64,000 bases of DNA from Hydractinia symbiolongicarpus. Taxonomy: Eukaryota > Cnidaria > Hydrozoa > Anthoathecata > Hydractiniidae. The position numbers were made by a program, and so were the translations under genes. The number at the start of each line of letters is the position of its first letter. The first letter of the stretch is position 1. The stretch covers positions 682,001 through 746,000 of the forward strand of contig NC_079888.1 of assembly GCF_029227915.1 (NCBI RefSeq), in the 5' to 3' direction. The notes beneath the pieces were generated by a model that was given only the letters and a program-made list of their open reading frames with translations, made no database searches and had not been told where the DNA came from. Shown here piece by piece: positions 1-11,178 of this stretch.

Positions 1-25
1 CGCTGAGTTCCGGCAATTATGTCGA

Positions 26-182
26 GTTAAAAAGAATGTTATTTCTTGGAGTTCAATTGGCTCATTTATCACATTTATCAGGTCACAGTCCAGAATCATT
101 TCAATTAAGTCCCACAGTCAATCGTTTCACTTTTAAAAGCGATACAACTTAGTAATATCGGAAAAAATCGCTAAATACATGT
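26..182 (+). repeat. Left internal half-repeat of the monomer
   Basis: Six short blocks here recur in the same order further right in the monomer: GTTAAAAAGAATG (26), TGGCTCATTTATCA (58), GTCCCACAGT (109), TTTTAAAAGCG (131), AATCGCT (166) and CATGT (178). Their partners lie at 231, 264, 303, 337, 370 and 390. The offsets are 205, 206, 194, 206, 204 and 212. This colinearity suggests the ~372-bp monomer arose from a dimer of an ancestral unit, leaving halves of about 205 and 167 bp. The alignment was made by eye with gaps, and the halves are strongly diverged. Confidence 0.6.
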
Positions 183-203
183 TGGTTCAAATATGTGAAG
201 CAA

Positions 204-221
204 CCGTTGTAAGTCAAACGG
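204..221. repeat. Short dyad CCGTT-8-AACGG, present in most monomers
   Basis: CCGTTGTAACTCAAACGG has 5-bp perfect inverted arms around an 8-bp spacer (this copy reads AAGTC in the spacer). It sits in one of the most conserved parts of the monomer. A subset reads TCGTTG or TCGATG instead of CCGTTG on the left arm, for example near 3509 and 4620. The AACGG core resembles MYB-type recognition sequences (established consensus), but no binding can be claimed from sequence alone. Confidence 0.6.
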
Positions 222-228
222 ATTGACA

Positions 229-293
229 CCGTTAGAAAGTCAATGAAAGGTAGTTTTTAAAACTGTCTCTATTTCTTCAGCGTGAACTAACGG
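229..293. repeat. Second inverted pair CCGTTA / TAACGG around a 53-bp spacer
   Basis: CCGTTA at 229-234 and TAACGG at 288-293 are perfect 6-bp inverted arms. Together with the dyad at 204-221 they give four CCGTT/AACGG elements in alternating orientation within about 90 bp of each ordinary monomer. The 25-bp deletion of the short monomers removes most of the spacer and leaves AACGG next to GAAAC, which brings the arms closer together. Confidence 0.5.
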
Positions 294-394
294 ATAGGAT
301 TGTTCCCACAGTAAAAAATGACTTATTTATCGAAATGTTTAAATAAAGCGCTACCACAGGGTACAGTGTAATCGCTGAATTCCGGCAATCATGT
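231..394 (+). repeat. Right internal half-repeat, crossing into the next monomer
   Basis: This is the partner of the segment at 26-182. The blocks are GTTAGAAAGT (231), TGTCTCTATTTCTTCA (264), the second GTCCCACAGT (303, imperfect in this copy and perfect in the next monomer at 675-684), TTTAAATAAAGCG (338), AATCGCT (370) and TATGT/CATGT (390). The exact 10-bp box GTCCCACAGT and the paired TGkCTC(T)ATTTmTTCA motif are the most convincing shared elements. Confidence 0.6.
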
Positions 395-744
395 CAAGTT
401 AAAAAGAATGTTATTTCTTGGAGTTCAATTGGCTCATTTATCACATTTATAAGGTCACTGTCCAGAAACAGTTCAATTAATTCCACAGTCAATCGTTTCA
501 CTTTTAAAAGCGATACAACTTTGTTATATCGTAACAAAATCATTAAATACATGTTGGTACGAATATGTGACGCAACCGTTGTAACTCAAACGGATTGCCG
601 CCCTTAAAAAGAAAATGCAATGTAGTTTTTGAAACTGTCTCTATTTCTTCAGCGTGAACTAACGGCTATGATTGGTCCCACAGTAAAAAATGACTTATTA
701 ATCTTAATTTTTAAATGAAGCACTACCACACCGCTCAGTGTAAT

Positions 745-1092
745 CGCTGAGTTTCATTAGTCCTGTCAAATTAAGAAGAATGTCATTCCTTGGAGTCCAA
801 TTGGCTCATTTATCACATTTATCAGGTCACAGTCCAGAATCAGTTGAACTAAGTCCCACAGTTAATCGGTTCACCGTTAAAAGCGATACAACTTAGTAAT
901 ATCGGAACAAAATCACTAAATACATGTTGGTACGAATATGTGACGCAACCGTTGTAACTCAAACGGATTGACACCGTTAAAAAGACAATGAAATGTAGTT
1001 TTTGAACCAACGGCTACGATTGGTCCCACAGTAAAAAATGACTTATTAATCTTAATTTTTAAATGAAGCACTACCACACCGCCCAGTGTAAT
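745..1092 (+). repeat. Short monomer, 348 bp, 25-bp internal deletion
   Basis: A beta monomer beginning CGCTGAGTTTCATTAGTCC. The stretch between GAAAC and AACGG, normally TGTCTCTATTTC...GTGAACT (25 bp), is missing. This copy reads GAACCAACGGCTACG, slightly different from the other short copies. There is no microhomology exactly at the joint. Confidence 0.9.
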
Positions 1093-1800
1093 CTCTGGGT
1101 TTCATTAATCCTGTCAAATTAAGAAGAATGTCATTCCCTGGAGTCCAATTGGCTCATTTATCACATTTATCAGGTCACAGTCCAGAATCAGTTAAACTAA
1201 GTCCCACAGTTAATTGGTTCACCGTTAAAAGCGATACAACTTAGTAATATCGGAACAAAATCACTAAATACATGTTGGTACGAATATGTGACGCAACCGT
1301 TGTAACTCAAACGGATTGACAACGTTAAAAAGACAATGAAATGTAGTTTTTGAAACTGTCTCTATTTCTTCAGCGTAAACTAACGGATAGGATTGGTCCC
1401 ACAGTAAAAAATGACTTATTTATCGAAATTTTTAAATGAAGCGCTACCACAGGGTCCAGTGTAATCGCTGAGTTCCAGCAATTATGTTGAGTTAAAAAGA
1501 TTGTTATTTCTTTGAGATCTATTGGCTCATTTATCACATTTATAAGGTCACAGTCCAGAATCAGTTCTATTAAGTCCCACAGTCAATTGTTTCACTTTTA
1601 AAAGCGATACAACTTAGTAAGATCTAAAAAAATCGCTAAATACATGTTGGTACGAATATGTGAAGCAACCGTTGTAACTCACACGGATTGACACCGTTAG
1701 AAAGTCAACGAAATGTAGTTTTTGAAACTGTCTCTACTTCTTCAGCGCGAACTAACGGCTAGGATTAGTCCCACAGTAAAAAATGACTTATTTATCTTAA

Positions 1801-1810
1801 TATTTAAATA
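1801..1810. repeat. Perfect palindrome TATTTAAATA (subtype marker)
   Basis: This 10-bp perfect palindrome marks one monomer subtype. I see it at 1801, 4381, 5125, 6612, 7356, 13981, 15444, 22839, 24301, 31349, 41402 and 46612. In every case it is followed by the GCGCT/AGCGC hairpin and by the AGTATAAT variant of the usual AGTGTAAT. Most other monomers read AATTTTTAAAT here. None occurs right of 46.7 kb. Confidence 0.8.
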
Positions 1811-1812
1811 AA

Positions 1813-1827
1813 GCGCTCCCACAGCGC
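1813..1827. repeat. GC hairpin GCGCT-CCCAC-AGCGC, subset of monomers
   Basis: A 5-bp perfect GC-rich stem with a 5-nt loop lies near the 3' end of the monomer phase. It follows each TATTTAAATA palindrome (starts 1813, 4393, 5137, 6624, 7368, 13993, 15456, 22851, 24313, 31361, 41414 and 46624). It also occurs in related subtypes near 19898, 28755, 49579, 51064, 53300, 55160, 58111, 61086, 62948 and 63690. Common monomers read GCGCTACCACAGGGTCC and lack the right arm. No run of T follows, so it is not a terminator. Confidence 0.65.
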
Positions 1828-2209
1828 CCAGTATAATCGCTGACTTCCGGCAATCATGTCGAGTTAAAAAGAATGTTATTTCTTGGAGTCCAATTGGCTC
1901 ATTTATCAAATTTATTGATTCACAGTCCAGAATCAGTTCAATTAAGTCCCACAGTCAATTGTTTCACTTTTAAAAGCGATACAACTTAGTAAGATCGGAA
2001 AAAATCGCGAAATACATGTTGGTACGAATATGTGACGCAACCGTTGTAACTCAAACGGATTGCCGCCCTTAAAAAGACAATGAAATGTAGTTTTTGAAAC
2101 TGTCTCTATTTCTTCAGCGTAAACTAACGGCTATGATTGGTCCCACAGTAAAAAATGACTTATTAATCTTAATTTTTAAATGAAGCACTACCACACCGCC
2201 CAGTGTAAT

Positions 2210-2557
2210 CGCTGAGTTTCATTAATCCTGTCAAATTAAGAAGAATGTCATTCCTCGGAGTCCAATTGGCTCTTTTATCACATTTATCAGGTCACAGTCC
2301 AGAATCAGTTGAACTAAGTCCCACAGTTAATCGGTTCACCGTTAAAAGCGATACAACTTAGTAATATCGGAACAAAATCACTAAATACATGTTGGTACGA
2401 ATATGTGACGCAACCGTTGTAACTCAAACGGATTGACACCGTTAAAAAGACAATGAAATGTAGTTTTTGAAACAACGGCTATGATTGGTCCCACAGTAAA
2501 AAATGACTTATTAATCTTAATTTTTAAATGAAGCACTACCACACCGCCCAGTGTAAT
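2210..2557 (+). repeat. Short monomer, 348 bp, same 25-bp deletion
   Basis: A beta monomer with the joint GAAACAACGG. It is the 1465-bp-offset partner of the short monomer at 745. Confidence 0.9.
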
Positions 2558-5500
2558 CGCTGAGTTTCATTAATCCTGTCAAATTAAGAAGAATGTCATT
2601 CCTTGGAGTCCAATTGGCTCATTTATCACATTTATCAGGTCACAGTCCAGAATCAGTAAAACAAGTCCCACAGTTAATCGGTTCACCGTTAAAAGCGATA
2701 CAACTTAGTAATATCGGAACAAAATCACTAAATACATGTTGGTACGAATATGTGACGCAACCGTTGTAACTCAAAAGGATTGACACCGTTAAAAAGACAA
2801 TGAAATGTAGTTTTTGAAACTGTCTCTATTTCTTCAGCGTAAGCTAACGGATAGGATTGGTCCCACAGTAAAAAATGACTTAATTATCGAAATTTTTAAA
2901 TGAAGCGCTACCACAGGGTCCAGAGTAATCGCTGAGTTCCGGCAATCATGTCGAGTTAAAAAGAATGTTATTTCTTGGAGTCCAATTGGCTCATTTATCA
3001 CATTTATAAGATGACAGTCCAGAATCAGTTCAATTAAGTTCCACAGTCAATCGTTTCACTTTCAAAAGCGATACCTCTTAGTAATATCGAAAAAAAACAC
3101 TTAATACATGTTGGTGCGGATATGTAAATCAACCGTTGTAATTCAAACGCATTGACACCGTTAGAAAGTCAATGAAAGGTAGTTTTTCAAACTGTCTCTA
3201 TTTCTTCAGCGTGAACTAACGGATAGGATTGGTCCCACAGTAAAAAATTACTTATTTATCGAAATTTTTATATAAAGCGCTACCACAGGGTCCAGTGTAA
3301 TCGCTGAGTTCCGGCAATCATGTCGAGTTAAAAAGAATGTTATTTCTTGGAGTTCAATTGGCTCATTTATCGCATTTATAAGGTCACAGTCCAGAAACAG
3401 TTCAATTAATTTCCACAGTCAATCGTTTCACTTTTAAAAGCGATACAACTTAGTAAGATCGGAACAAATCGCTAAATACATGTTGGTACGAATACGTGAC
3501 GCAATCGATGTAACTCAAACGGATTGACACCGTTAGAAAGTCAATGAAAAGTAGTTTTTGAAACTGTCTCTGTTTCTTCAGCGCTAACTAACGGCTAGGA
3601 TAGGTCCCACAGTAAAAAATGACTTATTTATCTAAATTTTTAAATGAAGCGCTACCACAGGGTCCAGTGTAATCGTTGAGTTCCGGCAATCATGTCGAGT
3701 TAAAAAGAATGTTATTTCTTGGAGTCCAATTGGCTCATTTACCACATTTATAAGGTCACAGTCCAGAATCAGTTCAATTAAGTCCCACAGTCAATTGTTT
3801 CACTTTTAAAAGCGATACAACTTAGTAATATCGGAAAAAATCGCTAAATACATGTTGGTACGATTATGTGAAGCAACCGTTGTAACTCAAACGGATTGAC
3901 ACTGTTAGAAAGTCAATGAAATGTAGTTTTTGAAACTGTCTCTACTTCTTCAGCGCGAACTAACGGCTAGGATTGGTCCTACAGTAAAAAATGACTTATT
4001 TATCTTAATTTTTAAATAAAGCGCTCCCACAGCCCCCAGTGTAATCGCTGAGTTCCGGCAATCATGTCGAGTTAAAAAGAATGTTATTTCTTGGAGTCCA
4101 ATTGGCTCATTTATCACATTTATAAGGTCACAGTCCAGAATCAGTTCAATTAAGTCCCACAGTCAATTGTTTCACTTTTAAAAGCGATACAACTTAGTAA
4201 GATCGGAAAAAATCGCTAAATACATGTTGGTACGAATATGTGAAGCAACCGTTGTAACTCAAACGGATTGACACCGTTAGAAAGTCAACGAAATGTAGTT
4301 TTTGAAACTGTCTCTACTTCTTCAGCGCGAACTAACGGCTAGGATTGGTCCCACAGTAAAAAATGACTTATTTATCTTAATATTTAAATAAAGCGCTCCC
4401 ACAGCGCCCAGTATAATCGCTGAGTTCCGGCAATCATGTCGAGTTAAAAAGAATGTTATTTCTTGGAGTCCAATTGGCTCATTTATCACATTTATAAGGT
4501 CACAGTCCAGAAACAGTTCAATGAATTCCCACAGTCAATCGTTTCACTTCTAAAAGCGATACAACTTAGTAAGATCGGAACAAATCCCTAAATACATGTT
4601 GGTACGAATACGTGACGCAATCGTTGTAACTCAAACGCATTGACCCTGTTAGAAAGTCAATGAAAAGTAGTTTTTGAAACTGTCTCTGTTTTTTCAGCGC
4701 GAACTAACGGCTAGGATTGGTCCCATAGTAAAAAATGACTTATTTATCTAAATTTTTAAATGAAGCGCTACCACAGGGTCCAGTGTAATCGCTGAGTTCC
4801 GGCAATTATGTCGAGTTAAAAAGAATGTTATTTCTTGGAGTTCAATTGGCTCATTTATCACATTTATCAGGTCACAGTCCAGAATCATTTCAATTAAGTC
4901 CCACAGTCAATCGTTTCACTTTTAAAAGCGATACAACTTAGTAATATCGGAAAAAATCGCTAAATACATGTTGGTACGAATATGTGAAGCAACCGTTGTA
5001 ACTCAAACGGATTGACACCGTTAGAAAGTCAATGAAAGGTAGTTTTTGAAACTGTCTCTACTTCTTCAGCGCGAACTAACGGCTAGGATTGGTCCCACAG
5101 TAAAAAATGACTTATTTATCTTAATATTTAAATAAAGCGCTCCCACAGCGCCCAGTATAATCGCTGAGTTCCGGCAATCATGTCGAGTTAAAAAGAATGT
5201 TATTTCTTGGAGTCCAATTGGCTCATTTATCACATTTATTAATTCACAGTCCAGAATCAGTTCAACTAAGTCCCACAGTCAATTGTTTCACTTTTAAAAA
5301 CGATACAACTTAGTAAGATCGGAACAAATCGCTAAATACATGTTGGTACGAATACGTGACGCAATCGTTGTAACTCAAACGGATTGACACCGTTAGAAAG
5401 TCAATGAAAAGTAGTTTTTGAAACTGTCTCTGTTTCTTCAGCGCTGACTAACGGCTAGGATAGGTCCCACAGTAAAAAATGACTTATTTATCTAAATTTT

Positions 5501-6276
5501 TAAATGAAGCGCTACCACAGGGTCCAGTGTAATCGTTGAGTTCCGGCAATCATGTCGAGTAAAAAAGAATGTTATTTCTTGGAGTCCAATTGGCTCATTT
5601 ACCACATTTATAAGGTCACAGTCCAGAATCAGTTCAATTAAGTCCCACAGTCAATTGTTTCACTTTTAAAAGCGATACAACTTAGTAAGATCGGAAAAAA
5701 TCGCTAAATACATGTTGGTACGAATATGTGAAGCAACCGTTGTAACTCAAACGGATTGACACCGTTAGAAAGTCAATGAAAGGTAGTTTTTGAAACTGTC
5801 TCTATTTCTTCAGCGTGTACTAACGGATAGGATTGGTCCCACAGTAAAAAGTGACTTATTTATCTAAATTTTTAAATAAAGCGCTACCACAGGGTCCAGT
5901 GTAACCGTTGAGTTGGGGCAATCATGTCGAGTTAAAAAGAATGTTCTTTCTTGGAGTCCAATTGGCTCATTTATAACATTTATAAGGTCACAGTCCAGAA
6001 TCAGTTCGATTAAGTCCCACAGTCAATCGTTTCACTTTTAAAAGCGATACAACTTAGTAAGATCGGAAAAAACGCTAAATACATGTTGGTACGAATATGT
6101 GAAGCAACCGTTGTAACTCAAACGGATTGACACCGTTAGAAAGTCAATGAAAGGTAGTTTTTGAAACTGTCTCTATTTCTTCAGCGTGAACTAACGGATA
6201 GGATTGGTCCCACAGTAAAGAATTACTTATTTATCGAAATTTTTAAATAAAGCGCTACCACAGGGTACAGTGTAAT

Positions 6277-7764
6277 CGCTGAGTTCCGGCAATCATGTCG
6301 AGTTAAAAAGAATGTTATTTCTTGGAGTTCAATTGGCTCATTTATCACATTTATCAGGTCACAGTCCAGAATCATTTCAATTAAGTCCCACAGTCAATCG
6401 TTTCACTTTTAAAAGCGATACAACTTAGTAATATCGGAAAAAATCGCTAAATACATGTTGGTACGAATATGTGAAGCAACCGTTGTAACTCAAACGGATT
6501 GACACCGTTAGAAAGTCAATGAAAGGTAGTTTTTTAAACTGTCTCTACTTCTTCAGCGCGAACTAACGGCTAGGATTGGTCCCACAGTAAAAAATGACTT
6601 ATTTATCTTAATATTTAAATAAAGCGCTCCCACAGCGCCCAGTATAATCGCTGAGTTCCGGCAATCATGTCGAGTTAAAAAGAATGTTATTTCTTGGAGT
6701 CCAATTGGCTCATTTATCACATTTATTAATTCACAGTCCAGAATCAGTTCAACTAAGTCCCACAGTCAATTGTTTCACTTTTAAAAACGATACAACTTAG
6801 TAAGATCGGAAAAAATCGCTAAATACATGTTGGTACGAATATGTGAAGCAACCGTTGTAACTCAAACGGGTTGACACCGTTAGAAAGTCAATGAAAGGTA
6901 GTTTTTGAAACTGTCTCTATTTCTTCAGCGTGAACTAACGGATAGGATTGGTCCCACAGTAAAGAATTACTTATTTATCGAAATTTTTAAATAAAGCGCT
7001 ACCACAGGGTACAGTGTAATCGCTGAGTTCCGGCAATCATGTCGAGTTAAAAAGAATGTTATTTCTTGGAGTTCAATTGGCTCATTTATCACATTTATCA
7101 GGTCACAGTCCAGAATCATTTCAATTAAGTCCCACAGTCAATCGTTTCACTTTTAAAAGCGATACAACTTAGTAATATCGGAAAAAATCGCTAAATACAT
7201 GTTGGTACGAATATGTGAAACAACCGTTGTAACTCAAACGGATTGACACCGTTAGAAAGTCAATGAAAGGTAGTTTTTGAAACTGTCTCTACTTCTTCAG
7301 CCCGAACTAACGGCTAGGATTGGTCCCACAGTAAAAAATGACTTATTTATCTTAATATTTAAATAAAGCGCTCCCACAGCGCCCAGTATAATCGCTGAGT
7401 TCCGGCAATCATGTCGAGTTAAAAAGAATGTTATTTCTTGGAGTCCAATTGGCTCATTTATCACATTTATTAATTCACAGTCCAGAATCAGTTCAACTAA
7501 GTCCCACAGTCAATTGTTTCACTTTTAAAAACGATAAAACTTAGTAAGATCGGAAAAAATCGCTAAATACGTGTTGGTACGAATATGTGAAGCAACCGTT
7601 GTAACTCAAACGGGTTGACACCGTTAGAAAGTCAATGAAAGGTAGTTTTTGAAACTGTCTCTATTTCTTCAGCGTGAACTGACGGATAGGATTGGTCCCA
7701 CAGTAAAGAATTACTTATTTATCGAAATTTTTAAATAAAGCGCTACCACAGGGTACAGTGTAAT
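6277..7764 (+). repeat. Two near-identical 744-bp dimers in tandem
   Basis: Copies at 6277-7020 and 7021-7764 each pair an alpha monomer (CATTTCAATTAAG, palindrome-hairpin end) with one carrying TTAATTCACAG and AAAAACGAT. They differ at only a few sites, such as AGCGCG/AGCCCG and ATACATG/ATACGTG. The right part of the second dimer is also the start of the 1834-bp duplication. Confidence 0.8.
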
Positions 7765-9344
7765 CGCTGAGTTCCGGCAATCATGTCGAGTTAAAAAGAA
7801 TGTTATTTCTTGGAGTTCAATTGGCTCATTTATCAAATTTATAAGGTCACAGTCCAGAAAGAGTTCAATTAATTCCCACAGTCAATCGTTTCACTTTTAA
7901 AAGCGACACAACTTAGTAAGATCGGAACAAATCGCTAAATACATGTTGGTACGAATACGTGACGCAATCGTTGTAACTCAAACGGATTGACACTGTTAGA
8001 AAGTCAATGAAAAGTAGTTTTTGAAACTGTCTCTGCTTTTTCAGCGCGAACTAACGGCTAGGATTGGTCCCATAGTAAAAAATGACTTATTTATCTAAAT
8101 TTTTAAATGAAGCGCTACCACAGGGTCCAGTGTAATCGCTGAGTTCCGGCAATTATGTCGAGTTAAAAAGAATGTTATTTCTTGGAAGTCAATTGGCTCA
8201 TTTATCACATTTATCAGGTCACAGTCCAGAATCATTTCAATTAAGTCCCACAGTCAATCGTTTCACTTTTAAAAGCGATACAACTTAGTAATATCGGAAA
8301 AATCGCTAAATACATGTTGGTTCAAATATGTGAAGCAACCGTTGTAAGTCAAACGGATTGACACCGTAAGAAAGTCAATGAAAGGTAGTTTTTAAAACTG
8401 TCTCTATTTCTTCAGCGTGAACTAACGGATAGGATTGTTCCCACAGTAAAAAATGACTTATTTATCGAAATGTTTAAATAAAGCGCTACCACAGGGTACA
8501 GTGTAATCGCTGAATTCCGGCAATCATGTCAAGTTAAAAAGAATGTTATTTCTTGGAGTTCAATTGGCTCATTTATCACATTTATAAGGTCACAGTCCAG
8601 AAACAGTTCAATTAATTCCACAGTCAATCGTTTCACTTTAAAAGCGATACAACTTAGTTATATCGTAACAAAATCATTAAACACATGTTGGTACGAATAT
8701 GTGACGCAACCGTTGTAACTCAAACGGATTCCCGCCCTTAAGAAGACAATGAAATGTAGTTTTTGAAACTGTCTATATTTCTTCAGCGTGAACTAACGGC
8801 TATGATTGGTCCCACAGTAAAAAATGACTTATTAATCTTAATTTTTAAATAAAGCACTACCACACCGCCCAGTGTAATCGCTGAGTTTCATTAATCCTGT
8901 CAAATTAAGAAGAATGTCATTCCTTGGAGTCCAATTGGCTCATTTATCACATTTATCAGGTCACAGTCCAGAATCAGTTGAACTAAGTCCCACAGTTAAT
9001 CGGTTCACCGTTAAAAGCGATACAACTTAGTAATATCGGAACAAAATCACTAAATACATGTTGGTACGAATATGTGACGCAACCGTTGTAACTCAAACGG
9101 ATTGACACCGTTAAAAAGACAATGAAATGTAGTTTTTGAAACAACGGCTATGATTGGTCCCACAGTAAAAAATGACTTATTAATCTTAATTTTTAAATGA
9201 AGCACTACCACACCGCCCAGTGTAATCGCTGAGTTTCATTAATCCTGTCAAATTAAAAAGAATGTCATTCCTTGGTGTCCAATTGGCTCATTTATCACAT
9301 TTATCAGGTCACAGTCCAGAATCAGTTAAACTAAGTCCCACAGT
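7511..9344 (+). repeat. 1834-bp five-monomer duplication, copy 1
   Basis: Monomer starts: 7765, 8137, 8508, 8879 (short) and 9227. The block is repeated at an exact offset of 1834 bp. Copies differ at only a handful of sites, for example GACGGATAGG against AACGGATAGG and CTGTCTATATTTC against CTGTCTCTATTTC. The joint lies in about 9328-9345, where a monomer that begins as beta switches to CAGTCAATTG and AAAAACGAT of the 7393 subtype. Confidence 0.88.
8879..9226 (+). repeat. Short monomer, 348 bp, 25-bp deletion
   Basis: A beta monomer with the joint GAAACAACGG, inside copy 1 of the 1834-bp duplication. Confidence 0.9.
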
Positions 9345-11178
9345 CAATTGTTTCACTTTTAAAAACGATAAAACTTAGTAAGATCGGAAAAAATCGCTAA
9401 ATACGTGTTGGTACGAATATGTGAAGCAACCGTTGTAACTCAAACGGGTTGACACCGTTAGAAAGTCAATGAAAGGTAGTTTTTGAAACTGTCTCTATTT
9501 CTTCAGCGTGAACTAACGGATAGGATTGGTCCCACAGTAAAGAATTACTTATTTATCGAAATTTTTAAATAAAGCGCTACCACAGGGTACAGTGTAATCG
9601 CTGAGTTCCGGCAATCATGTCGAGTTAAAAAGAATGTTATTTCTTGGAGTTCAATTGGCTCATTTATCAAATTTATAAGGTCACAGTCCAGAAAGAGTTC
9701 AATTAATTCCCACAGTCAATCGTTTCACTTTTAAAAGCGACACAACTTAGTAAGATCGGAACAAATCGCTAAATACATGTTGGTACGAATACGTGACGCA
9801 ATCGTTGTAACTCAAACGGATTGACACTGTTAGAAAGTCAATGAAAAGTAGTTTTTGAAACTGTCTCTGCTTTTTCAGCGCGAACTAACGGCTAGGATTG
9901 GTCCCATAGTAAAAAATGACTTATTTATCTAAATTTTTAAATGAAGCGCTACCACAGGGTCCAGTGTAATCGCTGAGTTCCGGCAATTATGTCGAGTTAA
10001 AAAGAATGTTATTTCTTGGAAGTCAATTGGCTCATTTATCACATTTATCAGGTCACAGTCCAGAATCATTTCAATTAAGTCCCACAGTCAATCGTTTCAC
10101 TTTTAAAAGCGATACAACTTAGTAATATCGGAAAAATCGCTAAATACATGTTGGTTCAAATATGTGAAGCAACCGTTGTAAGTCAAACGGATTGACACCG
10201 TAAGAAAGTCAATGAAAGGTAGTTTTTAAAACTGTCTCTATTTCTTCAGCGTGAACTAACGGATAGGATTGTTCCCACAGTAAAAAATGACTTATTTATC
10301 GAAATGTTTAAATAAAGCGCTACCACAGGGTACAGTGTAATCGCTGAATTCCGGCAATCATGTCAAGTTAAAAAGAATGTTATTTCTTGGAGTTCAATTG
10401 GCTCATTTATCACATTTATAAGGTCACAGTCCAGAAACAGTTCAATTAATTCCACAGTCAATCGTTTCACTTTAAAAGCGATACAACTTAGTTATATCGT
10501 AACAAAATCATTAAACACATGTTGGTACGAATATGTGACGCAACCGTTGTAACTCAAACGGATTCCCGCCCTTAAGAAGACAATGAAATGTAGTTTTTGA
10601 AACTGTCTCTATTTCTTCAGCGTGAACTAACGGCTATGATTGGTCCCACAGTAAAAAATGACTTATTAATCTTAATTTTTAAATAAAGCACTACCACACC
10701 GCCCAGTGTAATCGCTGAGTTTCATTAATCCTGTCAAATTAAGAAGAATGTCATTCCTTGGAGTCCAATTGGCTCATTTATCACATTTATCAGGTCACAG
10801 TCCAGAATCAGTTGAACTAAGTCCCACAGTTAATCGGTTCACCGTTAAAAGCGATACAACTTAGTAATATCGGAACAAAATCACTAAATACATGTTGGTA
10901 CGAATATGTGACGCAACCGTTGTAACTCAAACGGATTGACACCGTTAAAAAGACAATGAAATGTAGTTTTTGAAACAACGGCTATGATTGGTCCCACAGT
11001 AAAAAATGACTTATTAATCTTAATTTTTAAATGAAGCACTACCACACCGCCCAGTGTAATCGCTGAGTTTCATTAATCCTGTCAAATTAAAAAGAATGTC
11101 ATTCCTTGGTGTCCAATTGGCTCATTTATCACATTTATCAGGTCACAGTCCAGAATCAGTTAAACTAAGTCCCACAGT
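9345..11178 (+). repeat. 1834-bp five-monomer duplication, copy 2
   Basis: Monomer starts: 9599, 9971, 10342, 10713 (short) and 11061. This is the direct tandem partner of 7511-9344. It ends where the monomer at 11061 continues as ordinary beta (CAGTTATTCGGTTC). Confidence 0.88.
10713..11060 (+). repeat. Short monomer, 348 bp, 25-bp deletion
   Basis: The copy-2 counterpart of the short monomer at 8879 (offset 1834). Confidence 0.9.

Larger units (their letters stand above)
1..372 (+). repeat. Representative complete monomer (alpha type)
   Basis: The window happens to open exactly at the phase point used here, and the next monomer begins at 373. Landmarks in this copy: alpha marker GTTAAAAAGAATG at 26-38; TGGCTCATTTATCA at 58-71; first GTCCCACAGT box at 109-118; TTTTAAAAGC at 131-140; AATCGCT at 166-172; CATGT at 178-182; the dyad CCGTT/AACGG at 204-221; GTTAGAAAGT at 231-240; TGTCTCTATTTCTTCA at 264-279; the second GTCCCACAGT box near 303-312 (one mismatch in this copy); and TTTAAATAAAGCG at 338-350. 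Beta monomers differ together at several of these sites and are usually 373 bp. The phase point is arbitrary; the biological unit boundary is unknown. Confidence 0.95.
1..7510 (+). repeat. Array segment 1: mixed monomers with 4- and 2-monomer repeats
   Basis: Monomer starts: 1, 373, 745, 1093, 1466, 1838, 2210, 2558, 2930, 3302, 3674, 4046, 4418, 4790, 5162, 5534, 5906, 6277, 6649, 7021 and 7393. A 1465-bp (4-monomer) offset links about 566-1455 with 2031-2920. The monomers at 3302-3674 are partly repeated at 5162-5534 (1860 bp, 5 monomers). Dimers at 6277 and 7021 repeat at 744 bp. The subtype with CGTTGAGTTCC (5534) followed by one with GAGTTGGGG (5906) is a useful marker, because the same pair recurs at 33246/33618, 37342/37714 and 43670/44042. 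Confidence 0.85.

Noticed and set aside
1813-1827. GCGCT/AGCGC hairpin as a transcription terminator
   Set aside because: The stem is only 5 bp, no T-run follows, and there is no gene upstream.
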